Shown piece by piece: positions 1 through 5,518 of a stretch of 9,055 nt of DNA; position 1 is the stretch's first letter, and every line of letters begins with the position of its first letter. The stretch is from positions 1 to 9,055 of the forward strand of contig CAAEDZ010000159.1 in NCBI GenBank assembly GCA_900754775.1, in the 5' to 3' direction. Source of the DNA: Clostridia bacterium (GTDB taxonomy: Bacteria; Bacillota_A; Clostridia; Christensenellales; Aristaeellaceae). The notes under the pieces were generated by a model. That model saw only the letters and a list, made by a program, of their open reading frames with translations, was not told where the DNA came from and ran no database searches. A program made the translations under genes and the position numbers.

Positions 1-226
1 AGCCGTAGTGGACGGGGTCGATGTCGCAGCCGCCGCTGAAGATCATCGCGTCCATGCTGATGACCAGCGGATAGAGCGTGTCCAGCGGCGTATCGTGCAT
101 CACCGGCACCATCTCGGCGCCGATCATCTCGATGGCGTCCAGATAGTCCTGCGGAAAGTACTGGCTGCCGTCGTCGCGGCTGTAAGGCAACAGGCCGACA
201 CGCGGGATGCCGCGGGTGTTGTTCAT
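1..226 (-). CDS. Class I glutamine amidotransferase-like hydrolase (peptidase C26 / PuuD type), 5' part only
   Basis: Only the first 75 codons lie in the window; the gene runs off the left edge. The protein begins MNNTRGIPRVGLLPY and reaches FSGGCDIDPVHYG at residues 63-75. The S-G-G-x-D-[IV]-x-P-x-x-Y pattern after a short Rossmann-like start is typical of the gamma-glutamyl-GABA hydrolase / folate gamma-glutamyl hydrolase group. Members hydrolyse gamma-glutamyl amide bonds in the cytoplasm using a Cys-His-Glu triad; the nucleophile elbow and His-x-Glu pair would lie beyond the edge, so activity cannot be judged. The start is ATG at 226, 4 bases after AGGAGG (236-231), which lies inside the 3' end of thyX. 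The start overlaps the thyX stop as ATGA (226-223), so the two are probably one translationally coupled transcript. Family assignment is fairly firm; substrate is unknown. Confidence 0.8.
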   Translation of the reverse strand, partial: MNNTRGIPRVGLLPYSRDDGSQYFPQDYLDAIEMIGAEMVPVMHDTPLDTLYPLVISMDAMIFSGGCDIDPVHYG

Positions 227-1506
227 AAGTCCTCCTCTCCCCGCTTGCGCGGATGGCCGCAGGAGAGCCGTCCTTCGGGGCAATGGCCCGTCACCAGACA
301 GCTCGGCCCATAGCCGTCGAACAGTTCGCCTTCGCAGGCGCGCAGCTGCCGGAGCATTTGCCGCGCCACGGCGCGGATCTCCCACTGGGCGCGCTCGCAG
401 GTGCGCAGTTTGAAAAAGTGCAGAAGTTCGCGGGCGTTCATGGCAAAGAGTATGTCCGCCGTGTGGCCGCTGAGGGCGCAGTAGGCGGCGTCTTCCGCCC
501 GCAGGCCGCGCGCGACCATGTCACGGGCAAAGTCCGCCTGCTCGCGGAAGGCGGCCTCGTAGGCTTCGCGCGCCTCGGGGATGGCCGCCACCGTCTCCGG
601 CAGCACGTAGTTGCCGCGCGCGAGAGCGTCCAGCGTGGGCATGTACATGGGCGACTGCATGCGGTGGCGGGCAAAGTGCGTCACGCAGGCCAGCGATACA
701 TCGCGCACACCAAAGACAAAGTTCAAAAGCTCCAGCGCGCGGGGGCGTTCGGCGTTCAAAAGGGACTCGCGCCTGTTTTCTTCCCCGGCAAACTTTGCCG
801 CCATCTCCAATAAGGGACCGCAGACCGGCCTGGAGAGCAGGCGGGCGCTGCCGGAGACGGCCCTGCCGCTCTGGAAGACCGGGGCGGCATCCGCAAAAGT
901 CTCGGCCTCGCCCTCGCCCACCGTGCCGGGATAGACCAGCTCAAACTGTTCCTTCAGCGACGCGCCCAGCGCGCGGATCTCCGCCCAGCGCGAACCGCGC
1001 CCGTAGAGCATGGCGCGCACCATGTGGACAAACTCGCGGGCGTTGAGCGTCATGTAGAAGTTGCTGCGGAAGCAGTACGGCAGCACAAAGCGCGCGTCCT
1101 CGCGCGGCACGCCGAGGGAGAGCAGGCGGCCGTAGAGGGCAAAGAGCGCCTCCATGCGCGCTGCAAAGCCCTCCGGCGCGCCCTCCGGCACCACGAAACC
1201 CGCGCCGGAAAAGTCCACATAGCGGCGCGATTTGACCGTGAACGAGGCAAGGCGAAACTCGATGGCGAACTGCTCCACCAGCACCGATACATCGTCAAAG
1301 GCGATGGAGAGCATCTGATGTTCAAGCACGGAGCGGTGCCCGGAGGAAAGCACCTTGCCGATGAGGCGCAGATCCTTTTCCCCGCCGTCGCTCTTTTGGA
1401 GTACCTCGAGCGCCGAACCGTCCGTGGTGGAAATGCGTCCGGCGGAGGCCACGATCCTGCGGGCCTCGCCGTTAAAATGCAACAGGGGCGCCGGTCCTGC
1501 CTTCAT
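223..1506 (-). CDS. thyX: Flavin-dependent thymidylate synthase, tandem two-domain form
   Basis: ThyX methylates dUMP to dTMP using FAD, NAD(P)H and methylene-tetrahydrofolate. This 427-residue protein is about twice the usual 220-260 and contains two ThyX-like halves. The first (about 15-195) has GHRSVLEH (56-63), an altered signature EFRLASFTVKSRRY (83-96) and NAR (155-157). The second (about 235-400) has FARHRMQSPMYMP (278-290), NARELLHFFKLRTC (357-370) and AQWEIR (373-378). The RHR triplet survives only in the second half and the S-x-R-Y part only in the first. A Cys-containing tail (C403, C409, C416, with CPEG at 409-412) resembles ends I recall from clostridial ThyX proteins. ATG at 1506 is chosen because AGGAGG (1519-1514) lies 7 bases before it; the in-frame ATG at 1512 is only 1 base from that site. 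Its stop overlaps the next gene. ThyX identity is firm; the domain interpretation rests on alignment by eye to Thermotoga ThyX from memory. Confidence 0.92.
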   Translation of the reverse strand: MKAGPAPLLHFNGEARRIVASAGRISTTDGSALEVLQKSDGGEKDLRLIGKVLSSGHRSVLEHQMLSIAFDDVSVLVEQFAIEFRLASFTVKSRRYVDFSGAGFVVPEGAPEGFAARMEALFALYGRLLSLGVPREDARFVLPYCFRSNFYMTLNAREFVHMVRAMLYGRGSRWAEIRALGASLKEQFELVYPGTVGEGEAETFADAAPVFQSGRAVSGSARLLSRPVCGPLLEMAAKFAGEENRRESLLNAERPRALELLNFVFGVRDVSLACVTHFARHRMQSPMYMPTLDALARGNYVLPETVAAIPEAREAYEAAFREQADFARDMVARGLRAEDAAYCALSGHTADILFAMNARELLHFFKLRTCERAQWEIRAVARQMLRQLRACEGELFDGYGPSCLVTGHCPEGRLSCGHPRKRGEEDL

Positions 1507-1513
1507 AGACATC

Positions 1514-1519
1514 CCTCCT
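1514..1519 (-). promoter_or_regulatory. Ribosome binding site that selects the thyX start
   Basis: A perfect AGGAGG on the minus strand. It lies 1 base from the ATG at 1512 and 7 bases from the in-frame ATG at 1506, so the second ATG is the favoured start. Confidence 0.8.
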
Positions 1520-1534
1520 GTCGATACCTCTCCA

Positions 1535-1563
1535 ATGATAGCGTTTTTTTCGTCAAAATGCAA
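1535..1563 (-). promoter_or_regulatory. Probable sigma-A promoter of thyX
   Basis: On the minus strand, TTGCAT (1563-1558) is followed after exactly 17 bases by TATCAT (1540-1535). This predicts transcription from about 1528 and a very short leader carrying AGGAGG at 1519-1514. It is the best -35/-10 pair in the gap upstream of thyX. A small inverted repeat (CAAGC 1561-1565, GCTTG 1574-1578) abuts the -35 element and could be an operator, but I recognise no specific regulator. Confidence 0.6.
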
Positions 1564-1679
1564 GCGAATTTTTGCTTGAATCGCGCGGCATTCTGTGTTA
1601 GAATACTGCTTGCTGCGCATTCGCGCCGTCCGCAAGGCCAGTCGAACACAGTATGACAAAACTATGAATTTCCTTTTTG

Positions 1680-1695
1680 ATACCATATTTTGTGT
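1680..1695 (+). promoter_or_regulatory. NrdR-box-like operator 1 upstream of nrdD
   Basis: ATACCATATTTTGTGT matches the NrdR-box consensus as I remember it (aCaCwAtATaTwGtGt) at 13 of 16 positions. It overlaps the first base of the nrdD -35 element. NrdR is the ATP-cone repressor of ribonucleotide reductase genes and usually binds tandem boxes on one helix face; the second box starts 33 bp downstream, about three helical turns. Confidence 0.68.
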
Positions 1696-1724
1696 TGACA
1701 AGATGCCATAGACCACAATATAAT
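1695..1724 (+). promoter_or_regulatory. Sigma-A promoter of nrdD
   Basis: TTGACA (1695-1700) and TATAAT (1719-1724) are both perfect consensus hexamers, separated by 18 bases. Transcription would start near 1731, giving a leader of about 40 nt before the ATG at 1771. The two NrdR-box-like sites overlap the -35 edge and cover the -10, so repressor binding should directly block RNA polymerase. Confidence 0.82.
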
Positions 1725-1728
1725 GGGT
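1713..1728 (+). promoter_or_regulatory. NrdR-box-like operator 2 over the nrdD -10 element
   Basis: CCACAATATAATGGGT matches the remembered NrdR-box consensus at 13 of 16 positions and completely contains the -10 hexamer TATAAT. Its register relative to box 1 (33 bp start to start) fits the cooperative two-site arrangement known for NrdR. Confidence 0.66.
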
Positions 1729-1770
1729 CTGCACGCTTTCGCGGCCAACAATTCTTCGGAGGCTCCGGCA

Positions 1771-4086
1771 ATGATCGACATCATCATCAAGCGCGACGGG
1801 CGCAAGGTCCCCTTTGATCCGCAGAAGATCACCGACGCCATCATGAAGGCGTTCCGCGCCTGCAACAGCGCCAAGACCATCAAGACGGCGGAACAGCTGA
1901 CCAGGCAGGTGCTGGACGAACTGGAAAAGAACGAGTGCATCGGGGAGCCGTCCGTGGAAGAAGTGCAGGACACCGTCGAGCGCGTACTCATCGAGAACGG
2001 CTTTGTGCGCACAGCGAAGAGCTATATCCTCTACCGCGCCGAGCGCAGCCGCGTCCGCGAGATGAACACCCGCCTGATGCGCATTTACGAGGACATCACC
2101 AACAAGGCCGCCATTGATTCCGACATCAAGCGCGAAAACGCCAACATCAACGGCGACACCGCCATGGGCGCGATGCTCAAGTACGGCTCGGAGGGCGCCA
2201 AGCAGTTCAACCTCATGTTCGTACTCAAGCCCGAGCATGCCGAGGCGCACCGCAACGGGGATATCCACATCCACGACATGGACTTCCTCACCCTGACCAC
2301 CACCTGCTGCCAGATCGACCTCATCAAGCTGTTTGCGGGCGGGTTTTCCACCGGCCACGGCTATCTGCGCGAGCCGAACGACATCATTTCCTATTCGGCG
2401 CTGGCCTGTATCGCCATTCAGGCCAATCAGAACGATCAGCACGGCGGCCAGTCCATTGTCAACTTCGACTACGCCATGGCCGAGGGCGTGAAAAAGACCT
2501 TCCGCAAGCGCTACCGCGACAACCTCATCCGCGCCATGGAGCTGAAACTGGGCATGGAGGACGCGGAAAAGGAGGGCCGCGCCATTGTGGACGAGCTGCG
2601 CGAGCGCGGCCTTGTTCCCACGCTGGAGCAGAACGACGCCTATTGCGAGGCCGAGGCGGAGCTTCTGCGCGCGCGCGGCGCAGCCCCGGAAGCGGTCGAG
2701 GCCTTGCAGGCCTTCGCCCACAAAAAGGCCGTTTCCGAGACCGACCGCGCCACCTATCAGGCCATGGAGGCGCTGATCCACAACCTCAACACCATGAACT
2801 CCCGCGCCGGCGCGCAGGTGCCGTTTTCGTCCATCAACTACGGCATGGACACTTCGCCCGAGGCGCGTCTGGCCATCCGCAACCTGCTTTTGTGTACGGA
2901 GGCGGGCCTTGGCAACGGCGAGACGCCCATCTTCCCCATTCAGATCTTTCGCGTCAAGGAGGGCGTCAACTACGATCCCGGCGATCCGAACTACGACCTG
3001 TTCAAACTGGCCATGCACTGCTCGGCCAAGCGGCTGTTTCCCAACTTCTCCTTTCAGGACGCGCCCTTCAACCTCGAATACTACAAGGAGGGCTGCCCGG
3101 AAACGGAGATCGCCTACATGGGTTGCCGCACGCGCGTGATGGCCAACGTCCACGACCCGGACAAGCAGATCTCCAACGGCCGCGGCAACCTCAGCTTCAC
3201 CACCATCAACCTGCCGCGTCTGGCGATCAAGGCCAACCACAACGTCGAACAGTTCTTCGAGGGCCTCGACCGCATGATCGACCTGTGCATCGACCAGCTC
3301 TTCGAGCGCTTTGAGATACAGGCGCGCAAGTGCGTGCGCAACTATCCCTTCCTCATGGGACAGGGCGTGTGGCTGGACAGCGAGAAGCTCGGCTGGGACG
3401 ACGAGGTGCGCGAAGTTCTCAAGCACGGCACGCTCTCCATCGGCTTCATCGGCCTTGCCGAGACGCTCAAGGCGCTGGTGGGCGCGCACCACGGCGAAAG
3501 CGAGATGGCCCGCAATCTGGGCCTTGAGATCATCGGCCACATGCGCCGCCGCTGCGACGAGGCCTGCCGGAAGACCGGCATGAACGTCACGCTGCTGGCC
3601 ACGCCCGCGGAGGGCCTTTCCGGGCGCTTTGTGAAGATCGACCGTCGGCTCTTTGGCGAGATACCCGGCGTCACCGACCGCGAATATTACACCAACAGCT
3701 TCCACGTGCCGGTGTACTACGACATCAGCGCCGTGGAGAAGATACGCATCGAGGCCCCCTACCACGCCCTGACCAACGCCGGGCACATCTCCTATGTGGA
3801 ACTGGACGGCGACACCACCCAGAACCTCGAAGCCTTTGAGAAGATCGTGCGGGTGATGAAGGAGAGCGGCATCGGCTACGGCTCCATCAACCACCCCGTG
3901 GACCGCGACCCCGCGTGCGGCTACAACGGCATCATCGGCGACACCTGCCCCAACTGCGGCCGCTCCGAGGAGGATGGCCCCTTCGAGCGCATCCGCCGCA
4001 TCACCGGCTATCTGGTGGGCACGCTCGACCGCTTCAACGACGCCAAGCGCGCCGAGGAACACGATCGCGTAAAGCACGGCATCTGA
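1771..4086 (+). CDS. nrdD: Anaerobic (class III) ribonucleoside-triphosphate reductase
   Basis: NrdD reduces ribonucleoside triphosphates to dNTPs by glycyl-radical chemistry under anoxia. The 771-residue protein has an N-terminal ATP-cone (roughly 1-95, starting MIDIIIKRDGRKVPFDPQ), which senses dATP/ATP. It then has the catalytic barrel with a Cys pair at 179-180 (LTTTCCQIDL) and the MGCRT segment, whose C452 is the likely thiyl radical site. A C-terminal Zn region follows with C716, C726 and C729 (ACGYNG, CPNCG). The glycyl-radical loop is RITGYLVG, with G746 as radical glycine, and the end is RVKHGI. ATG 1771 is chosen because GGAGG (1758-1762) lies 8 bases before it; the in-frame ATG at 1725 falls inside the promoter/operator. 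The activase NrdG, often encoded next door, is not here: a terminator and the convergent rplT operon follow. Likely repressed by NrdR. Confidence 0.96.
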   Translation: MIDIIIKRDGRKVPFDPQKITDAIMKAFRACNSAKTIKTAEQLTRQVLDELEKNECIGEPSVEEVQDTVERVLIENGFVRTAKSYILYRAERSRVREMNTRLMRIYEDITNKAAIDSDIKRENANINGDTAMGAMLKYGSEGAKQFNLMFVLKPEHAEAHRNGDIHIHDMDFLTLTTTCCQIDLIKLFAGGFSTGHGYLREPNDIISYSALACIAIQANQNDQHGGQSIVNFDYAMAEGVKKTFRKRYRDNLIRAMELKLGMEDAEKEGRAIVDELRERGLVPTLEQNDAYCEAEAELLRARGAAPEAVEALQAFAHKKAVSETDRATYQAMEALIHNLNTMNSRAGAQVPFSSINYGMDTSPEARLAIRNLLLCTEAGLGNGETPIFPIQIFRVKEGVNYDPGDPNYDLFKLAMHCSAKRLFPNFSFQDAPFNLEYYKEGCPETEIAYMGCRTRVMANVHDPDKQISNGRGNLSFTTINLPRLAIKANHNVEQFFEGLDRMIDLCIDQLFERFEIQARKCVRNYPFLMGQGVWLDSEKLGWDDEVREVLKHGTLSIGFIGLAETLKALVGAHHGESEMARNLGLEIIGHMRRRCDEACRKTGMNVTLLATPAEGLSGRFVKIDRRLFGEIPGVTDREYYTNSFHVPVYYDISAVEKIRIEAPYHALTNAGHISYVELDGDTTQNLEAFEKIVRVMKESGIGYGSINHPVDRDPACGYNGIIGDTCPNCGRSEEDGPFERIRRITGYLVGTLDRFNDAKRAEEHDRVKHGI

Positions 4087-4096
4087 CAAAAACGCC

Positions 4097-4133
4097 AGCG
4101 CCGGCCTTTCTTTCATGGAGAGAGGCCGGCGCT
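4097..4133. terminator. Bidirectional hairpin terminator between nrdD and rplT
   Basis: AGCGCCGGCCT (4097-4107) pairs perfectly over 11 bp with AGGCCGGCGCT (4123-4133), and pairing can extend inward through 4111/4119 with one G-U. On the plus strand it follows the nrdD stop by 10 bases, though the tail TTCTGCAT is only weakly T-rich. On the minus strand the tail reads GGCGTTTTTG, so it may also back up the rplT terminator. Confidence 0.78.
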
Positions 4134-4141
4134 TCTGCATG

Positions 4142-4170
4142 GAAAAAGCCCCCTCGACGGAGTGGGCTTT
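4142..4170 (-). terminator. Rho-independent terminator of the infC-rpmI-rplT operon
   Basis: On the minus strand, AAAGCCC (4170-4164) pairs with GGGCTTT (4151-4145). An inner CTC/GAG extension leaves a four-base loop (CGTC) and one A-G mismatch, and a run of five Ts follows the G/C stem. It starts 15 bases after the rplT stop codon, the expected place for operon termination. Confidence 0.85.
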
Positions 4171-4184
4171 GATAAGAAACAGCC

Positions 4185-4541
4185 TTACTTCGCGGCTTCC
4201 TTGGCCTTCTCCGCCAGGGCGGCGAAAGCGGCGGGATCGGAGATGGCCAGCTCGGAGAGGACCTTGCGGTTGATGTCCACGCCGGCGACCTTCAGGCCGT
4301 TGATCATGCGGGAATAGCTCAGGCCGTTGATGCGGGCCGCGGCGTTGATGCGGGCGATCCACAGGCGGCGGAAGTCGCGCTTTTTCTGCTTGCGGCCGAT
4401 ATAGGCGTAGCGGAGCGAACGGCGAACCTGCTCGCTCGCGGCGCGATACTGCTTGCTCTTGGCGCCAAAGTAACCCTTGGCCAGCCTCATGACCTTGCGA
4501 CGCTTTTTCAGGGCGTTGACAGCCCTCTTTACTCGTGCCAT
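4185..4541 (-). CDS. rplT: 50S ribosomal protein L20
   Basis: L20 binds 23S rRNA early in 50S subunit assembly. The 118-residue sequence is full length for the family, starting [18 protein letters not shown] with the very basic N-terminal extension that threads into rRNA. The conserved core includes [13 protein letters not shown] (23-35), [12 protein letters not shown] (59-70) and [11 protein letters not shown] (73-83). It is the last gene of infC-rpmI-rplT; the rpmI stop is 15 bases upstream, and its AGGAGG (4557-4552) overlaps that stop codon, so the two are tightly linked. In Bacillus subtilis L20 represses its own operon through the infC leader, and the leader here has matching attenuator architecture. 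Confidence 0.98.
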   Translation of the reverse strand: MARVKRAVNALKKRRKVMRLAKGYFGAKSKQYRAASEQVRRSLRYAYIGRKQKKRDFRRLWIARINAAARINGLSYSRMINGLKVAGVDINRKVLSELAISDPAAFAALAEKAKEAAK

Positions 4542-4556
4542 TTGGGGTTCGCCTCC

Positions 4557-4754
4557 TTACTTGTAGGGCATCAGTTTTTTCATGGTCTTGCCTTCAGCGC
4601 TGGTGAGATACGCAGCCTTGCGCAGGTTGCGGGTGCGCTTGGTGGGCTTCTTGGTGAGGATATGGCGCTTGAACGCCTGGGCGCGCTTCACCTTGCCGCT
4701 CTTGGTGAGGTCAAAGCGCTTGGCCGCGCCCTTGTGGGTCTTTTGCTTGGGCAT
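4557..4754 (-). CDS. rpmI: 50S ribosomal protein L35
   Basis: Small basic 50S protein of 65 residues, the normal length. It begins [14 protein letters not shown] and contains the conserved K-x-H-K-G-A-x-K-R segment, KRTRNLRKA (39-47) and the C-terminal [11 protein letters not shown] at 4754 is preceded by AGGAGG (4767-4762) with a 7-base spacer. It lies 29 bases after infC and 15 before rplT, the standard gene order. Nothing is unusual about it. Confidence 0.98.
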   Translation of the reverse strand: MPKQKTHKGAAKRFDLTKSGKVKRAQAFKRHILTKKPTKRTRNLRKAAYLTSAEGKTMKKLMPYK

Positions 4755-4783
4755 GAAAGTTCCTCCTCTCGTTTTGTACGCGC

Positions 4784-5299
4784 TTAATTTTGTTCGCGCG
4801 GGGCGATGAGCATCGTCATGTTGCGACCTTCGATCAACGGGGCGCGCTCTACGTTGCCGTATTCCTTGATCCGCTCGGCAAACTGCTTCATGACCTCGCG
4901 CCCGATCTCCGAATGGGTGATCTGGCGGCCGCGGAAGCGGATGGTCACTTTGACCTTGTTGCCGTCCTTGAGGAACTTCACGGCGTTTTTGAACTTGACG
5001 TCCACGTCATGATCCTCGATGGTGGCGGACAGGCGCACTTCCTTGATGGTGATGACCTTCTGATTTTTGCGGATCTCGCGCTCGCGCTTGGACTGCTCGA
5101 AGCGGTACTTTCCGTAGTCCATCAGCTTGCACACCGGCGGACGGGCCTGCGGAGCGATCTTGACCAGATCGAGCTGGCGCTCCTCGGCCAGAAGCAGCGC
5201 CTGATGCGTGGACATGATGCCCAACTGCGCGCCGTTCTGATCCACCACGCGCACCTCGCGGTCGCGGATCTCCTCATTGATCATGAGATCGTTGTTGAT
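4784..5299 (-). CDS. infC: Translation initiation factor IF-3, probable AUC start
   Basis: IF-3 binds the 30S subunit, prevents 50S joining and proofreads start codon-initiator tRNA pairing. From the chosen start the protein has 171 residues. The N-domain contains [13 protein letters not shown] and [15 protein letters not shown]; a basic linker [16 protein letters not shown] joins it to a C-domain with [21 protein letters not shown]'s conserved pattern and VTIRFRGRQ. No ATG or GTG suits the ribosome binding site: AGGAGG (5314-5309) lies 9 bases before an in-frame ATC (5299-5297), while the first downstream ATG (5284) is 24 bases away. The in-frame ATG at 5341 lies upstream of that site, inside the attenuator. 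Rare AUU/AUC/AUA starts are a known infC hallmark, because IF-3 rejects them and so limits its own synthesis. A conservative alternative starts at 5284. Confidence 0.95.
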   Translation of the reverse strand: MNNDLMINEEIRDREVRVVDQNGAQLGIMSTHQALLLAEERQLDLVKIAPQARPPVCKLMDYGKYRFEQSKREREIRKNQKVITIKEVRLSATIEDHDVDVKFKNAVKFLKDGNKVKVTIRFRGRQITHSEIGREVMKQFAERIKEYGNVERAPLIEGRNMTMLIAPREQN

Positions 5300-5308
5300 A
5301 GAAACACA

Positions 5309-5314
5309 CCTCCT
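5309..5314 (-). promoter_or_regulatory. Ribosome binding site that points to an AUC start for infC
   Basis: A perfect AGGAGG on the minus strand, with a 9-base spacer to ATC at 5299-5297. No standard start codon lies in frame within the usual 5-10 base window, so this site decides in favour of the rare start. Confidence 0.75.
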
Positions 5315-5339
5315 GTTGACCTCTCTCGAAAAACGCAAC

Positions 5340-5366
5340 AAAAATGAGCGGCGCGAAACGCCACCC
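5340..5366 (-). terminator. Leader attenuator terminator upstream of infC
   Basis: On the minus strand, GGGTGGCG (5366-5359) pairs with CGCCGCTC (5353-5346) through eight pairs, two of them G-U, around the loop TTTCG. An A and five Ts follow immediately (5345-5340). It sits between the promoter and the infC ribosome binding site, so it should terminate transcription prematurely unless its left arm is captured by an upstream sequence. Confidence 0.72.
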
Positions 5367-5461
5367 TCACAAAACGCCCATGCGGAGCATGGTCGGGATT
5401 ATGGGAACCCGCGCTGGCGATGCCGCCGGGTGAGAAGTGGTCGCTTCTGCTTTGCCCAAAT

Positions 5462-5490
5462 ATTATACCATGCCCCGCTCGCGTTGGCAA
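5462..5490 (-). promoter_or_regulatory. Sigma-A promoter of infC-rpmI-rplT
   Basis: TTGCCA (5490-5485) and TATAAT (5467-5462) on the minus strand are spaced by exactly 17 bases. The -35 element lies in the loop of the hairpin at 5469-5502 and the -10 directly follows that hairpin's stem. Confidence 0.8.
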
Positions 5491-5502
5491 GGGCGGGGCA
5501 TG
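5469..5502 (-). terminator. Hairpin terminator after spo0A, overlapping the infC promoter
   Basis: CATGCCCCGC and GCGGGGCATG form a perfect 10-bp stem with a 14-base loop, starting 16 bases after the spo0A stop. The minus-strand tail GTATAATATTT is only partly T-rich because it also contains the infC -10 element; the plus-strand tail TAAATTTTT is more T-rich, although no plus-strand gene is near. Termination may be incomplete, allowing some spo0A readthrough into infC. Confidence 0.65.
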
Positions 5503-5518
5503 TAAATTTTTCCGAAAT

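Larger units (their letters stand above)
5300..5455 (-). promoter_or_regulatory. infC-rpmI-rplT leader RNA with antiterminator (L20-leader type)
   Basis: About 155 nt lie between the predicted transcription start and the infC start. CCACTTCTCAC (5440-5430) can pair with GTGAGGGTGG (5370-5361) as 5+4 bp around a small internal loop. This antiterminator takes the left arm of the terminator at 5340-5366, so the two structures exclude each other. Between them lie small stems GGCG/CGCC around GCAT, CGGG/CCCG, and CCATGC/GCATGG (5392-5378). In B. subtilis the L20 protein promotes termination in the corresponding leader; that L20 is the ligand here is inferred from position and architecture. Confidence 0.68.

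Noticed and set aside
1591..1603. TTCT-N5-AGAA inverted repeat upstream of thyX
   Set aside because: Four-base arms are too short to support an operator, and it matches no regulator site I can name with confidence.
1642..1649. TCGAACA-like sequence as a possible 0A box near the thyX/nrdD region
   Set aside because: It only partly matches the Spo0A site TGTCGAA and is not positioned at a promoter; a short match of this kind is expected by chance.
223..4362. A very long minus-strand open frame running from thyX across the whole of nrdD into rplT
   Set aside because: Only its left part (from 1506) is thyX. The rest is antisense to nrdD, has no family resemblance, crosses the promoter/operator region, and is explained by GC-rich third codon positions removing stops.
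4790..5347. Plus-strand open frame opposite infC
   Set aside because: It mirrors infC almost exactly, has no recognisable domain and would cross the infC attenuator and ribosome binding site.
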